Shown: positions 44,716 through 53,473, counted from the first letter of the stretch. The stretch: 64,000 nucleotides of DNA from Clostridia bacterium (GCA_017441385.1 JAFRXY010000081.1:62001-126000), one strand, 5' to 3'. Notes: generated by a model from the sequence alone, not told the origin. Numbers and translations: made by a program.

Positions 44716-44768
44716 CATTGGTGAACGGAGACCATTCCGGATTAAATCATTAAGGAAGTGCAGTCTGA

Positions 44769-46085
44769 TTGATCTGTAATGTTTGCAAAAAGGAGTGGGT
44801 CAGTTCGCCTGACGACACCCGATGTCCGCACTGCGGCGCCGATCTGGTTAAAGGAACGGATCAGCATACCATTCCGGGGGTCATTTCATTCCTTATTAAA
44901 AAAGAGGGCACGGATATTCTTCTGAAGCCTGATACGGTTATGTCATATATTTCCGATCTGGTGCAGGGGCACGACCGTGAGAAAAAGCTGATCCGAGTGG
45001 GCAGTACAAACGGGATCTTTCAGAAGGCTCACGCTATTCTTGTCGAACCCAAGCAGTCCCGCCGCGAGGTGATGGTGCTGGACGCCAAGCGTCACCTGAT
45101 GGACAACGCCTTTCTGTCTGAGGCAAATGCGGTTGCGCTGGTCAACATGGCGCTGGAAGGAATAGGTCTTCCTTCTCTGAGGCTGAAAGCGGAGCCGGAG
45201 CAGGTTTCCAAGCCGCAGAGCAAGAAGCCCGCCGTGCAGCAGCCGAAGACAGAACGCACCCATCAGGAAAAGCCAAAACCGACCCGGCAAACCTCCTCTC
45301 CGCCAACGCAGCCCGTTCCGAAAAAGCCTGTCCGTCAGAGCAATACGTCCAATAAACCGTTCAGGCTTAACACGATAAGCACCTTTGAATATGACGGCAG
45401 CTCTTTTGCCTCCAGAAAGGTGCAGGGGCCGCTGTTTCTCAGGGGAGAAGCGCGTATGATTGGCATTCTGGTAACATACGACGCTGTCATCCGCGATATG
45501 AATGTGTCGCTCGACTGGCAGATCTTCCGTCAGGACGGTTCTCCCGTAACAGGATTGATACACGGCGGAGGAACGGTGAAACAGGGGGACACCGACTATT
45601 ATCAGGGCTGGGGCTGGCAGACTCCCGGCAACTGGGCAGCGGGAAGATATACAATCAAAGCTTCCATGAACGGTTCCAATCAGCTTACCACATATTTTGA
45701 CATTGTCGAAGGCAGATATGATAATCCTCTGCTGTCAATGAACGAGGTAAAGCTTTTCAGTGCCGGCGCTGTTCCGCCTGCGGTTGCGGACAGGAAGTAT
45801 TCCGCTATGTTTTATTCTCAGCAGGCAAGACGCATTTATTTTGAGATCAGCCTGCAAAAGATGACCACACCGGTCTACACCACGCTGAATTATAAGATCA
45901 CCAGGCAAAACGGAGAGATTTTCGCCCATTACGCGGTACCTATCCGATTCCACACCGGAGATGACAGATGCTGGACAGGCTTCGGCTGGGACGCTCCGGG
46001 ACACTGGCAAAAGGGACGCTACGGATATGAGATTTCCATAGGAGCGGTCAACAATATCTTCCGGGGCGTATTTGACATTGTATAA
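44769..46085 (+). CDS. Zinc-ribbon protein with duplicated aromatic beta module, unrecognised
   Basis: The 438-residue protein starts at TTG, ten bases after AAGGAAG. Residues 3-22 form a zinc ribbon (CNVCKK...CPHCG). Residues about 30-140 are an unassigned helical domain, then a Pro/Lys/Gln-rich linker (about 148-195). The C-terminal 230 residues contain two similar beta units: GWGWQTPGNWAAGRY near 279 and GFGWDAPGHWQKGRY near 403, each ending in FDIV. I know no family for this fold. As the last gene of the kinase-VWA-PP2C set, it is a candidate substrate or effector. Confidence 0.75.
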   Translation: MICNVCKKEWVSSPDDTRCPHCGADLVKGTDQHTIPGVISFLIKKEGTDILLKPDTVMSYISDLVQGHDREKKLIRVGSTNGIFQKAHAILVEPKQSRREVMVLDAKRHLMDNAFLSEANAVALVNMALEGIGLPSLRLKAEPEQVSKPQSKKPAVQQPKTERTHQEKPKPTRQTSSPPTQPVPKKPVRQSNTSNKPFRLNTISTFEYDGSSFASRKVQGPLFLRGEARMIGILVTYDAVIRDMNVSLDWQIFRQDGSPVTGLIHGGGTVKQGDTDYYQGWGWQTPGNWAAGRYTIKASMNGSNQLTTYFDIVEGRYDNPLLSMNEVKLFSAGAVPPAVADRKYSAMFYSQQARRIYFEISLQKMTTPVYTTLNYKITRQNGEIFAHYAVPIRFHTGDDRCWTGFGWDAPGHWQKGRYGYEISIGAVNNIFRGVFDIV

Positions 46086-46122
46086 TCAGGATAGTATGTT
46101 TTCCGCCGGCATTTTCCTTTTA

Positions 46123-46304
46123 GAGCCTGTTCAGCATCTCCGCGTGTGCGTACCGCGCAGTCAGATTTTTCGTCATATGAAGCCAAAACCGTAGGCAATA
46201 CTTTGTGTATTAACTAGCGAAACACTCGTTTCGCTTGGATTTTGGCAAAATATGGCGGAAAAGATGCAAGTGGGACGTGCGTGGAGAGATACGTCAGCAG
46301 GCTC
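46123..46304 (+). mobile_element. 182-bp MITE, copy 2
   Basis: GAGCCTGTTCAGCATCTCCGCG at the left mirrors GTCAGCAGGCTC at the right with a few mismatches; TTA flanks both ends (46120-46122, 46305-46307). Compared with the element at 27080-27278 it is inverted, about 17 bases shorter in a variable part, and carries the same internal palindrome and ...GGAAAAGATGCAAG stretch. It lies 37 bases after the terminal triad protein. Confidence 0.85.
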
Positions 46305-46411
46305 TTAGAAAGGTGTCGGCGGGAACTGTTTTTATGCACGGAACATACTATGGATATCGGGATTGCGTTTCAGAAAAGGTCAAAAAAATAATAAAAAACA
46401 GAAAAAAACAC

Positions 46412-46440
46412 TTGACTTTTGGGTTCGGATAGTGTAATAT
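46412..46440 (+). promoter_or_regulatory. Promoter of the tRNA cluster
   Basis: TTGACT, 17 bases, TAATAT, then 88 bases to tRNA-Val. Confidence 0.8.
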
Positions 46441-46527
46441 ATATAGCGTCACTGAGAACGGAACGGTCAAGCGAATGTTTCTTCACATTGCCGTGGTGGT
46501 TGCTCCGGTTTTCAAAAGGCATTTTTT

Positions 46528-46603
46528 GGGAGCATAGCTCAGCTGGGAGAGCATCTGCCTTACAAGCAGAGGGTCACAGGTTCGAGCCCTGTTGTTCCCA
46601 CCA
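46528..46603 (+). tRNA. tRNA-Val (TAC anticodon)
   Basis: GGGAGCA at the 5' end pairs with TGTTCCC before ACCA. Anticodon arm CTGCCTTACAAGCAG gives TAC. CCA is encoded. First of four tRNA genes transcribed together. Confidence 0.97.
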
Positions 46604-46608
46604 CATCT

Positions 46609-46685
46609 GGCCCGGTAGTTCAGCTGGTTAGAACGCTAGCCTGTCACGCTAGAGGTCGACGGTTCGAGCCCGTTCCGGGTCGCCA
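46609..46685 (+). tRNA. tRNA-Asp (GTC anticodon)
   Basis: Acceptor GGCCCGG pairs with CCGGGTC; anticodon arm CTAGCCTGTCACGCTAG gives GTC; discriminator G and encoded CCA. Five bases separate it from tRNA-Val. Confidence 0.97.
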
Positions 46686-46690
46686 GATTT

Positions 46691-46766
46691 GCCTCTGTAG
46701 CTCAGTCGGTAGAGCAGGGGACTGAAAATCCCCGTGTCATTGGTTCGATTCCGATCGGAGGCACCA
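46691..46766 (+). tRNA. tRNA-Phe (GAA anticodon)
   Basis: GCCTCTG pairs with CGGAGGC; the anticodon arm GGGGACTGAAAATCCCC gives GAA; encoded CCA. Confidence 0.97.
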
Positions 46767-46800
46767 AAAGCGGATGCATTGTCATGCTTCCGCGAAAAAT

Positions 46801-46876
46801 GCGGAATTAGCTCATCTGGTAGAGCGCCACCTTGCCAAGGTGGAGGTAGCGAGTTCGAGCCTCGTATTCCGCTCCA
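46801..46876 (+). tRNA. tRNA-Gly (GCC anticodon)
   Basis: GCGGAAT pairs with ATTCCGC; the anticodon arm CCACCTTGCCAAGGTGG gives GCC; encoded CCA. Confidence 0.97.
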
Positions 46877-46882
46877 ATAGAC

Positions 46883-46919
46883 AAAGCTGTTCTTTCCTGC
46901 CTGGAGGACAGCTTTTTTT
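46883..46919 (+). terminator. tRNA operon terminator
   Basis: AAAGCTGT pairs with ACAGCTTT, followed by T7; ends the four-tRNA transcript. Confidence 0.8.
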
Positions 46920-46979
46920 GTTGGAATGACCTTCAATTATTAAAAAAAAATGAATGTTATCTGTAAATCTATAACTTCA

Positions 46980-47008
46980 TTGACATTTGCAGCTGTTATA
47001 TGTATAAT
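46980..47008 (+). promoter_or_regulatory. Perfect consensus sigma-A promoter
   Basis: TTGACA, 17 bases, TATAAT. It stands 32 bases before the LRR membrane protein start. Confidence 0.9.
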
Positions 47009-47040
47009 TATTATTAAAGTGCTTTTAGAGGTGGATTTCA

Positions 47041-48963
47041 TTGAAAGAAAGATTCCCGCTATATCCTGAAGATATGTCCAATGACTTTGGACGGGCAAAC
47101 GAACTGGGAAGCAACGGAGGTATTTTCGACTCGAAAGGCGACAAAATAATTCGTCAAAATAAAGCTGATAAAAGTGAAAAAAAAGAAAAACCTGATACTT
47201 CCGAAATAGTTCATGGCAATCAAATAAAGGAACAAGACAAATTGCCTTTTTATGATAAACAAGAAGACGATACTATAATCAAACCGGCCAATAGCGTTCC
47301 ACCAGCAGGCTCCGATAAGGCGCAAAAGAAAAATCATTCCGGCAAAAATGTCTTTAAAAAGGGCTTGGTTTTGGTTGCGGGCATTTTCTTGGCGGTTATC
47401 GTATCCGGCGTGGTTTATCTTAGCACTCACGCAATTCTGGGCGAATTGTTCGGCAAACACGAATTTTATTCACTGAATGCAACGGAGATTGATCTAAGCG
47501 GAAGCGACTTTACCGATTACTCTCAGTTATCCAGAATCACATCCTTGGAGGTTGTGAATCTTACCAATTCTCCTTTCAGCAGGCTGTCCGATCTGTATGC
47601 CTGTAAAAATCTCAAAGAGGTGATTCTCGCTGACCGTGTGCTTTCTCCGGAAAACTGCATCGAGTTTTACAAGCGATTGCCTGATGCGCTTCTGGTGTGC
47701 AGAGTGGATATCAACGGACAGATCTATGATTCCGGAATTACTGAAATCAAGCTGCATTCCGCCAATCCGGAGAGCATAAAGGACTATGCTGCCCTGTGCC
47801 GGCTTGCAAAAATTGATCTGACCGAAGCAGCCGTTTCGATCGAAACATTGAAAGCCGCGTTTGATTCTTTTCCGGACTGCACTATTCTCGCGAATGTTGC
47901 GCTTAACGGAAGTGAATACAAGTCGGATATTGAATATATCAAACTGAAAGGGGTTTTGTCTGATCAGGATGTGCAGGCGATGGCGTTCTTTCGCAATCTG
48001 AAGAAGATTGATGTAGTGGCGTGTAAAAATCCTGAAATTCTGGATCAGTTTATCTCGGACAATCCTGACATAAAAATTAGTGTTCCGTATAATCTGCTTG
48101 GAAAAACAGTGGGAACCGAGGACGAAGTTGTCGATCTCCGAGGGAATAAATATACACTCAGCCAGGTGCAGGATGCCTTGAAACAGGCGCTGCCGAAACT
48201 GAAATCGCTTAAAAAGATTGATATGTGCGGCTGCGGACTGAATAACAAGGAGATGGAAAAGCTGTGTGAAGCCTATCCTGATATCAAGTTTGTCTGGATG
48301 ATTGCGTTCGGACATTGGCATTTGCGGACCGATGCTGTCGCGTTTGCGGCGCTCAACAGCAACGGTGAGGAATTCTATAATCAGGATCACTATGCGCCGA
48401 TTTTCAAATACTGTACTGATTTACGGGCGCTTGATCTCGGACACAGTCTGATAACTGATATCTCTGATATCTCGTCGCTGAAAAAACTCAGAGCGGTCAT
48501 TCTGACGGATAATAAAATCAGAAATATTGATGCTTTTGCGGAGCTTCACGACCTTGAATTTATTGAAATGAACGCAACCAACAATGTTACAAGCCTCGAA
48601 CCGCTCAGGAATCTGAACAATCTCAGGTTTGTCAATCTGTGGAACAGCAGTGATGCAAAGGATTTATCGCCGCTCTATCATCACGATAAGCTTGAAATTG
48701 CAATACTTGATCGCTCGGTGCCGAAAGAGGAACGTGAAAAATTCATTGCTTCCAATCCGGACTGCAAGTCGTTTTTCTATGTTGATTATACTTTGGGGCT
48801 GACCACGACAAAGGAATGGCGTGAAAATCCCTACCGCGTGATGTTGAAACATATGTTCAGAACCGATAGAGCGTTTTTCAATTGGCAGTATGTGACAGGC
48901 TTTGATGAGGAAACCGGTGAATACATTATCGATTACACGACTGATCAGTACCGTTATAAGTAA
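47041..48963 (+). CDS. Leucine-rich-repeat membrane protein
   Basis: The 640-residue protein has a Lys/Asp-rich cytoplasmic head (1-105), one membrane helix (about 110-130, GLVLVAGIFLAVIVSGVVYL) and a long outer domain. That domain carries irregular LRR units: DLSGSDFTDYSQLSRITSLE, LRALDLGHSLITDISDISSL, KKLRAVILTDNKIRNIDAFAEL, LEFIEMNATNNVTSLEPLRN. TTG start after GAGGTGG. The perfect promoter suggests strong expression. The head/anchor/LRR build fits a surface binding or structural protein; no partner is visible. Confidence 0.85.
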   Translation: MKERFPLYPEDMSNDFGRANELGSNGGIFDSKGDKIIRQNKADKSEKKEKPDTSEIVHGNQIKEQDKLPFYDKQEDDTIIKPANSVPPAGSDKAQKKNHSGKNVFKKGLVLVAGIFLAVIVSGVVYLSTHAILGELFGKHEFYSLNATEIDLSGSDFTDYSQLSRITSLEVVNLTNSPFSRLSDLYACKNLKEVILADRVLSPENCIEFYKRLPDALLVCRVDINGQIYDSGITEIKLHSANPESIKDYAALCRLAKIDLTEAAVSIETLKAAFDSFPDCTILANVALNGSEYKSDIEYIKLKGVLSDQDVQAMAFFRNLKKIDVVACKNPEILDQFISDNPDIKISVPYNLLGKTVGTEDEVVDLRGNKYTLSQVQDALKQALPKLKSLKKIDMCGCGLNNKEMEKLCEAYPDIKFVWMIAFGHWHLRTDAVAFAALNSNGEEFYNQDHYAPIFKYCTDLRALDLGHSLITDISDISSLKKLRAVILTDNKIRNIDAFAELHDLEFIEMNATNNVTSLEPLRNLNNLRFVNLWNSSDAKDLSPLYHHDKLEIAILDRSVPKEEREKFIASNPDCKSFFYVDYTLGLTTTKEWRENPYRVMLKHMFRTDRAFFNWQYVTGFDEETGEYIIDYTTDQYRYK

Positions 48964-48965
48964 TA

Positions 48966-49020
48966 TTACAAAATACGCGCTCAGACGTCGCATACCAGCG
49001 ATGTCCGGGCGCGTAATTTT
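48966..49020. terminator. Intrinsic terminator, probably bidirectional
   Basis: A long imperfect stem, ACGCGCTCAGACGTCGC with GCGATGTCCGGGCGCGT, then AATTTTT. It lies between the LRR gene and the convergent flavin reductase gene. Confidence 0.75.
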
Positions 49021-49022
49021 TC

Positions 49023-49697
49023 TCATTTCATTGGCTTGTTTTTCATTTCAGGGTAGCTTCCGAGCACTTCCAGAGCGGCCACATGGGTGTCCTTCAGCTG
49101 TCCCGTAGCGAAATCAGCCGGTTCGTGTATATTGAACATAAAGCCCTGTTGGCCGTATCGCAGATCAACGCCTTCTATGTATTTTTCTTCTATCGAGGCG
49201 TGAAGCACCCTGCCGATGATCATGGAACTGATTCCTTTTCGTGACAGGTCTACATTGCAGGCGAGCTGGCATTCCAGCGACATGAATGCCTGTTTGAGGT
49301 GAGGAACCTTGACTTTCACGGATTTTTCAGGGGTAAAATGCCCGCTCGCGAATTCATCGCAGTCATTGGAATTGTCCACAATGGTAGCAATGCAGTTGGG
49401 ATAGTAATCCGCACTGATGAAATTGATACAGAATTCGCCGTCACGGACGATATTTTCATAGGTGTGTGATGTGTGGGAAATATTCTGCATGACGGCGAAA
49501 TATCCTCCCTCATCCCCTCCGAAACAGCTCCATGAATGAAAACACAGATTGGGCAAACCGTTTTCTTTGAGCGTGGATATCAGAAAGAGCGATTGAGGAA
49601 TCGCGCAGGCAAATTCCATATGCGAGAAGGTGTCGAACTGCCCCTGCCAGTTTTCGTAGAGCAGCTCGGCGGTGTCCATGCTGATTTCACGTTTCAA
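49023..49697 (-). CDS. Flavin reductase-like split-barrel protein
   Basis: The 224-residue protein matches the FMN-binding split barrel of flavin reductase-like proteins: FACAIPQSLFLISTLKENGLPNL, GGYFAVMQNISHTSHTYENI, EFCINFISADYYPN, LECQLACNV and GRVLHASI. The electron partner is unknown. TTG 49697 lies 5 bases from AGGA and overlaps the end of the YwaF gene by 11 bases; the ORF upstream of it is antisense-frame carry-over. Confidence 0.83.
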   Translation of the reverse strand: MKREISMDTAELLYENWQGQFDTFSHMEFACAIPQSLFLISTLKENGLPNLCFHSWSCFGGDEGGYFAVMQNISHTSHTYENIVRDGEFCINFISADYYPNCIATIVDNSNDCDEFASGHFTPEKSVKVKVPHLKQAFMSLECQLACNVDLSRKGISSMIIGRVLHASIEEKYIEGVDLRYGQQGFMFNIHEPADFATGQLKDTHVAALEVLGSYPEMKNKPMK

Positions 49698-50433
49698 TTT
49701 CTTTCCTGCTTTCCTTATTGATAATAAAGTCTGAAAGGGCAAATGGCGCGTAAAGAATAATCCATACCAGAACCAGCAAGCCGACCATAGGCAGCAGGTA
49801 GGCGTCGTTACCCAGCCAGTCTGCAAACTGACCTGTGAGAGTGCCTGATACAGGCCCGTTGATGAAATAGTAATTACTGCCGATCAATCGGTTCAGCAGC
49901 AGGGCAGGTATCATTGTGACCAGAAGCATCAGCGTTACGCCGGGAAGAACGCGGAAGTCCGGCCGGAAAAAGCCGCAGAAAACCATGTAGAGCGGAATCA
50001 GCACGATAAAGGTATGCGCGACCATGAGGTGCATGAAGTAGAAGCTCAGCAAGGGAGAATTACCGATATCGGGCGTGATAAGCGCAAACAGCGCACCCGG
50101 CATATTGACTGCGTAGATGAAATTGCGGAAGATCCTGTTGTCGGAAAACACAGCCAGCGGATAGGTGAAAACCGAAATGGAGCAGAGATGGAAGGGCAGT
50201 CCCGTCCTGATATTGAATTCATCAGGGTTGAGCGCAAAATGGATGTACCTGCTGAGTTCTATTGCGGTAAAGACGGCCCAGAGCGCAATGAGAAGATTCC
50301 TTTTCCCTTTTTGTCCGAGTTTTCCTCCGGCAAAAATCACAACAGCGCTGAATAGTGCCGCCGCTGACAGAAGCGTCAGATGCTCCGCAGAGAAAAGCTC
50401 CACCGGTTGAGTGGCGTTTATGATAGCTGTCAC
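49687..50433 (-). CDS. YwaF family membrane protein
   Basis: The 248-residue protein has about seven membrane helices and the YwaF (TIGR02206) pattern: FSAEHLTLLSAAALFSAVV, LPFHLCSISVFTYPLAV, MPGALFALITPDIG and SNYYFINGPV. The function of the family is unknown. It overlaps the flavin reductase gene, so the two are coupled; the 94-bp repeat element lies 10 bases upstream of its ATG. Confidence 0.85.
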   Translation of the reverse strand: MTAIINATQPVELFSAEHLTLLSAAALFSAVVIFAGGKLGQKGKRNLLIALWAVFTAIELSRYIHFALNPDEFNIRTGLPFHLCSISVFTYPLAVFSDNRIFRNFIYAVNMPGALFALITPDIGNSPLLSFYFMHLMVAHTFIVLIPLYMVFCGFFRPDFRVLPGVTLMLLVTMIPALLLNRLIGSNYYFINGPVSGTLTGQFADWLGNDAYLLPMVGLLVLVWIILYAPFALSDFIINKESRKEIET

Positions 50434-50443
50434 CTCTTATCCT

Positions 50444-50537
50444 TAGGGATGCGCTGATTAAAGGCTTGCCGTCGATTCCGCGCCGCGAGGATACGTCTTT
50501 GAGCGGAGCGAGAATCGACTTAATCAGCACTTCCCTA
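50444..50537. mobile_element. 94-bp TA-flanked palindromic element (MITE-like)
   Basis: TAGGGATGCGCTGATTAA (50444-50461) faces TTAATCAGCACTTCCCTA (50520-50537), 16 of 18 matching. An inner pair GTCGATTC/GAATCGAC makes it a long hairpin. TA at both outer edges fits the TA target of IS630/mariner transposases. It lies between murD and the YwaF gene and encodes nothing. Confidence 0.7.
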
Positions 50538-50569
50538 GATATGACTGTTATTCCCGGAAACGAGGGGCA

Positions 50570-51919
50570 TTATTCTTTGTTTTTCCTGACAAGCCGTTGG
50601 AATTCCTCGCCGCGCACTTCAAAATTTTTGAACATATCATAGCTCGACGCGGCAGGGGAGAGAAGGCAGATTTTGCCTTTCGCTGTGATTTCCATTGCCT
50701 TTTCCACGCCTTTGTCAAAGTAATAGCACGGATAAATACTGATTCTGCTGTCAATGCCGTATTCCCTGAACAGCGCTTCCATTCGTCCGGTTGTCTGACC
50801 GACAAGAACAATATTGTCTATATCGGCGGTGGTAAGGAAGTCGGCGAGGTCGTTGTAGTCAATCCCCCTGTCCATTCCTCCCAGAATAATGGTGCCGACG
50901 TTGCCGAGGGATTTGACGGCGTTGATCGCCGAACGGCAGATCGTGGATATGGAATCGTCGTAATAGGTGACGCCTCCGAATGTGCCGACTCTTTCCAGCC
51001 TGTGCGCAAGTGGACGGAAGGAGGCGAGGGAAGCCTTGAATTCCTCATTGCTTATGTCGAAGAACTCCCTGCAAATAAAGTAATCGATGCCTATGTTGTA
51101 AAGATTGTGCTTTCCGACCAGCCATGTGTCCTCCGGGACGATTTCAACCGAGCCGCCGGGAACGGTGACGGTGTTTCCGCTTACCGAAATATCGGCGGGA
51201 ACGCTTTTGCCCAGTCCGTCGCAGGCGGTAATCAGCCGGCCTTTGCGGGGATAAACGGAAAGTGTGTCAAGATCGGAGCAGTTGAGAATGACGGTGTCGT
51301 TTTCCTGCTGAAAGCTGAATACGTGTGACTTGGCCTTGATATAATTCTCCATTGTCACATAATGGTCAAGGTGTTCTTCATAGAGATTGAGAACCACACC
51401 GACGTGAGGAGAATGCCTGACGAATTCCAGCTGGTGACAGGACATTTCGAAGACAACCGAAGTATTTTCATCAATCCTGTCAATATAATCGAAGCAGGGA
51501 ATTCCGATATTTCCCACAAAGACCGTGTTGTCATCGTGCTTTTTCAGCAGGTGATAGAGCAGGGAAGAAGTCGTGCTTTTGCCCTTTGTTCCGGTTATGC
51601 CGAAGGTATTTCCTCCGAAAGCGGTCAGAAAAACCTCCGTCTGCGACGTCAGGCGGTCGATGATCTTTTCGGGATGAAATACAGGTATTCCGGGGCTTTT
51701 GAAGATGTAATCAAATCCATCGAAGTCGATGCCCTGTTTTTCGGTGTCCCAGAAATCACAGCAGGGATAGGGCGTCATGTCGAACTGCTTGCTGTCGGCA
51801 AGCGTCAGATGCATTTCGGGATAGATCGACCTGATGTAGTTGAAGGTGGAAATACCTTCTCTTCCCATGCCCCATATGACGGTTTTTTTGTTTTCAATAA
51901 ATGAGATGATGTTTTTCAT
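50570..51919 (-). CDS. murD: UDP-N-acetylmuramoylalanine--D-glutamate ligase
   Basis: The 449-residue protein has the Mur ligase layout: a Rossmann-type N-domain (IWGMGREGISTFNYIR), the central ATPase with GITGTKGKSTTSSLL near 118, VFEMSCHQLEFV and LNLYEEHLDHY, then a C-domain with SFRPLAHRLERVG and YYDDSISTICRSAINAVKSL. It adds D-Glu to UDP-MurNAc-L-Ala in wall synthesis. ATG 51919 follows AAGGAG; the ORF continues upstream into the metY promoter. Confidence 0.95.
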   Translation of the reverse strand: MKNIISFIENKKTVIWGMGREGISTFNYIRSIYPEMHLTLADSKQFDMTPYPCCDFWDTEKQGIDFDGFDYIFKSPGIPVFHPEKIIDRLTSQTEVFLTAFGGNTFGITGTKGKSTTSSLLYHLLKKHDDNTVFVGNIGIPCFDYIDRIDENTSVVFEMSCHQLEFVRHSPHVGVVLNLYEEHLDHYVTMENYIKAKSHVFSFQQENDTVILNCSDLDTLSVYPRKGRLITACDGLGKSVPADISVSGNTVTVPGGSVEIVPEDTWLVGKHNLYNIGIDYFICREFFDISNEEFKASLASFRPLAHRLERVGTFGGVTYYDDSISTICRSAINAVKSLGNVGTIILGGMDRGIDYNDLADFLTTADIDNIVLVGQTTGRMEALFREYGIDSRISIYPCYYFDKGVEKAMEITAKGKICLLSPAASSYDMFKNFEVRGEEFQRLVRKNKE

Positions 51920-52049
51920 GGATATCAACGCTCCTTTGTTTATCTCAATTATAGCATTCACATACAGCTTTGTCAATAAAAGAGCAGATGACACCATCCA
52001 ATTCCGGCGGAATTGCGGAATCAATTTATGCAGAATCTGCACATATCCC

Positions 52050-52078
52050 TTGATTTTGGTCGGACGGTGTGTTATAAT
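52050..52078 (+). promoter_or_regulatory. Sigma-A promoter of metY
   Basis: TTGATT, 17 bases, TATAAT, with a leader of about 45 bases. It lies inside the back-extension of the murD frame, supporting the shorter murD. Confidence 0.8.
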
Positions 52079-52129
52079 TTAGCTGTTGCAAATTTGACAA
52101 ATACTACAGTGACAAGGGAGATAATTATC

Positions 52130-53410
52130 ATGAGTCAGTTCAAGATAGCCACAAAATGCGTACAGTCGGGCTATTCCCCGAAGAACGGTGAGCCGAGAGT
52201 GCTTCCGATCGCCCAGAGCACCACATACAAGTACGATTCCTCCGTGCAGATGGCAAAGCTCTTTGATTTGGAAGAAGAAGGCTTTTTCTACACCAGACTC
52301 GCCAATCCGACGGTGGACGCGGTGGAGAAGAAAATTGCCGACCTCGAAGGCGGCGTCATGGCGATACTTACCAGCTCAGGTCAGGCCGCGTCCATGTATT
52401 CCGTACTCAACGTATGCAAGGCAGGCGATCATCTGATCAGCTCGTCGGCTATTTACGGCGGCACATTCAACCTCTTTAACAAGACCCTGCGTGATCTTGG
52501 CTTGGAGATAGATTTCATCGATCCTGACGCTTCCGCCGAGGAAATCAATAAGCTGTTCAAGGACAACACCAAATGCGTCTTTACCGAGATGCTTTCCAAT
52601 CCTTCCCTTACCGTTCTGGATCTGGAGAAATGGGCGGAAGCGGCTCATTCCCACGGCGTGCCGCTGATTGTTGACAATACTTTCCCCACCGCCATCAACT
52701 GCCGTCCGATCGAATTCGGAGCGGATGTGGTGGTGCATTCCACCAGCAAATACATGGACGGTCATGCCTGCGCACTTGGCGGAGTGGTAGTGGACAGCGG
52801 CAGATTTGAGTGGAAAAACGGCAAATACCCCATGTTCACAGAGCCGGACGAAACCTACCACGGGGTTGTCTATGCCGAGCATTTCGGCCCGGCCGCTTAC
52901 GGCGCGAAGATCAGGGTGCATCTTATGCGCGATATGGGCGCTATGATGGCGCCCCAGAATGCCTTCCTGCTCAATCTCGGTCTGGAAACGCTCCACCTGA
53001 GAATGGCCAGACACTGTGAAACCGCCATGGCTGTGGCGAAATTCCTTGAAAACGACGCCCGCGTCGCGTGGGTGAATTATCCCGGGCTTGAAGGTAACAA
53101 ATATTATGAGATCGCCAGAAAATACATGCCGGACGGCACCTGCGGCGTTGTTTCCTTCGGCGTGAAGGGCGGCAGGGAAGCGGCCACGAAATTCATGGAT
53201 TCTCTGAAGCTTGCCGCCATCGTGACTCATGTTGCCGACGCGAGAACCTGCGTGCTTCATCCCGCCAGCACAACACACCGCCAGCTCAATGACAGGGAGC
53301 TGGCGGAATGCGGCGTATCACCCGACCTCATTCGCTTCTCGGTGGGCATCGAGGACGCGGACGACATCATCGCCGACATTGATCAGGCGCTTGATGCCGC
53401 GACGAAGTAA
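52130..53410 (+). CDS. metY: O-acetylhomoserine sulfhydrylase (MetY type)
   Basis: The 426-residue PLP enzyme has the Cys/Met metabolism pattern: TKCVQSGYSPKNGEPRVLPIAQSTTY, YTRLANPTVDAVEKKIADLEGG, SSGQAAS, the PLP lysine in HSTSKYMDGHA near residue 208, GLETLHLRM and the closing SVGIEDADDIIADI. It makes homocysteine from O-acetylhomoserine and sulfide, or may act as a gamma-synthase. AAGGGAG stands 9 bases before ATG 52130; the frame runs back through the promoter. Confidence 0.93.
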   Translation: MSQFKIATKCVQSGYSPKNGEPRVLPIAQSTTYKYDSSVQMAKLFDLEEEGFFYTRLANPTVDAVEKKIADLEGGVMAILTSSGQAASMYSVLNVCKAGDHLISSSAIYGGTFNLFNKTLRDLGLEIDFIDPDASAEEINKLFKDNTKCVFTEMLSNPSLTVLDLEKWAEAAHSHGVPLIVDNTFPTAINCRPIEFGADVVVHSTSKYMDGHACALGGVVVDSGRFEWKNGKYPMFTEPDETYHGVVYAEHFGPAAYGAKIRVHLMRDMGAMMAPQNAFLLNLGLETLHLRMARHCETAMAVAKFLENDARVAWVNYPGLEGNKYYEIARKYMPDGTCGVVSFGVKGGREAATKFMDSLKLAAIVTHVADARTCVLHPASTTHRQLNDRELAECGVSPDLIRFSVGIEDADDIIADIDQALDAATK

Positions 53411-53436
53411 TTTATCATCAATAGGCAGAAAATCAA

Positions 53437-53473
53437 AATGCCTGTGCAAGGCTTATCCGCACAGGCATTTTTG
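53437..53473 (+). terminator. Intrinsic terminator
   Basis: AAATGCCTGTGC pairs perfectly with GCACAGGCATTT around 11 bases, then TTT; ends metY. Confidence 0.85.

Noticed and set aside
46419-46936. Frames across the tRNA cluster
   Set aside because: They overlap four intact tRNA genes.
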